This document shows, piece by piece, positions 59,569 to 60,122 of a DNA stretch of 60,122 bases (position 1 is the stretch's first letter; every line of letters starts with the position of its first letter). Source of the DNA: Flaviaesturariibacter aridisoli (GTDB taxonomy: Bacteria > Bacteroidota > Bacteroidia > Chitinophagales > Chitinophagaceae); assembly GCF_004343705.1 (NCBI RefSeq), contig NZ_SKFH01000022.1:1-60122 (forward strand). Reading direction: 5' to 3'. The position numbers were made by a program, and so were the translations under genes. The notes under the pieces are model-generated. The model had not been told where the DNA came from. It did not search any database and saw only the letters and a program-made list of their open reading frames with translations.

Positions 59569-59587
59569 GGGGGCAAAATTAGGCAAG

Positions 59588-59699
59588 TTTACAGTTGACC
59601 GTTTACAGTTTATGGTTTATAGTTGCCCAAACCGTGAAACCCTTCCCAAAGCCCGTTTAAGGCGCATCTCAACCCCATAAACTATAAACTATAAACTAT
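59588..59699. repeat. 7-bp inverted repeat in the spacer before the ABC-F gene
   Basis: Left GTTTACAG/GTTTATG/GTTTATA units (59588-59625) face CATAAACT-ATAAACT-ATAAACT units (59676-59697). The right arm runs into the TATCTTTG box. Confidence 0.75.
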
Positions 59700-59704
59700 C
59701 TTTG
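59697..59704 (+). promoter_or_regulatory. -7 promoter box of the ABC-F gene
   Basis: TATCTTTG matches TAnnTTTG; it lies 26 nt before the ATG at 59730 and overlaps the last unit of the 7-bp repeat. Confidence 0.65.
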
Positions 59705-59729
59705 CGCTCTCCTAAAACTCTCCTTCTCT

Positions 59730-60122
59730 ATGCTCGCAGGCTTTCAAAACGTGACTTTCGAATTCGGGGCGCGGACCATCGTGAAAGATGCCACCTGGCA
59801 CATTCACCCGCAGGAACGCATTGGCCTGGTAGGCTACAACGGCACCGGCAAATCCACCCTGCTCAAGGTGCTGGTGGGCGAATACCAGCCCTCCAACGGT
59901 ACCGTGGAGCGCGGGCGCAATACCAGCATCGGCTACCTTCACCAGGATCTCCTCTCCTTTGAGACGAGCGAGTCGATCCTCCAGGTGGCGCAGCATGCCT
60001 TCGACCGGGCCGTGGCCATCGGTAAGGAGCTCGACGAGCTGACGAAGAAGCTGGAGACCGAGCAGACCGACGAACTGCTGCACCTGTACAGCGACAAGCT
60101 GCACGAATTTGAAGAAGCCGGC
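59730..60122 (+). CDS. ABC-F family ATPase, N-terminal part (truncated by window end)
   Basis: The first 131 codons of a cytoplasmic ABC-F protein. The first nucleotide-binding domain begins MLAGFQNVTFEFGARTIVKD. The Walker A loop is GLVGYNGTGKST (about 32-43), and the Q-loop region TSIGYLHQDLLS (about 68-79) follows. ABC-F proteins act on ribosomes (factors such as EttA, Uup or antibiotic-resistance types). The arm domain and second NBD lie beyond the window. Confidence 0.9.
   Translation, partial: MLAGFQNVTFEFGARTIVKDATWHIHPQERIGLVGYNGTGKSTLLKVLVGEYQPSNGTVERGRNTSIGYLHQDLLSFETSESILQVAQHAFDRAVAIGKELDELTKKLETEQTDELLHLYSDKLHEFEEAG

Overview
The window is about 60 kb of GC-rich chromosome from a member of the Bacteroidota, most likely Chitinophagaceae or a near relative. 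The evidence is the 285-residue primary sigma factor, the Bacteroidota-type -7 promoter boxes (TAnnTTTG), several Bacteroidota-centred families (DUF3822, DUF4249, DUF2027-Smr, DUF6261-like), a TonB receptor with an N-terminal carboxypeptidase-like domain, and the roughly 465-residue arginine decarboxylase. No transposase, integrase, phage gene, CRISPR array or tRNA was seen. The content is mostly core chromosome, with lineage-specific secreted proteins between housekeeping genes. Layout: 1-6 kb has a 42-bp repeat array, a DUF6261-like gene, a periplasmic PPIase, small VOC/GNAT/DinB genes and NAD(P)HX repair (nnr). 6-20 kb has a serine hydrolase, serA, NDH-2, a GbsR-DCC-epimerase operon with its own palindromic operators, a TPR protein, gyrA, a saccharopine-dehydrogenase-like gene with a cupin, and a sirtuin. 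20-25 kb has rnpB, an OmpA-type gene broken by a stop codon after its signal peptide, and a two-gene operon of a secreted caspase-TPR protein and a secreted CHAT protease. 25-35 kb has a DUF2027-Smr protein, an amino acid permease, a prenyl synthase and the operon DUF3822-rsmD-fthC-lpxK-rnr. 34.5-44 kb has a 41-bp repeat array, a MATE pump, folB with a TPR protein, trxB, a DUF4249 lipoprotein, the sigma factor, lgt, a bacilliredoxin and Hsp20. 44-60 kb has a very large secreted WD40-caspase, speA, rplT/rpmI, a vanZ-yjbR pair, infC, thrS, two tandem secreted paralogues, a DUF3347-TonB receptor operon and the start of an ABC-F gene. Two things stand out. First, the intergenic DNA is highly structured: two tandem arrays (about 42 bp and exactly 41 bp, seven units each, each unit with a short palindrome) and more than a dozen spacers built from degenerate 7-bp or 9-bp repeats. 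Many of these form inverted arms around a strong hairpin, and at nine loci they lie against or over the stop codon of a minus-strand gene. Three such hairpins are one family with a compensatory base-pair change. Second, three secreted clan-CD protease homologues (caspase-TPR, CHAT, WD40-caspase) lie within 28 kb, two of them in one operon. Several promoters lie so close to the start codon that leaderless mRNAs are likely. Functions come from motifs read by eye; no database search was run.
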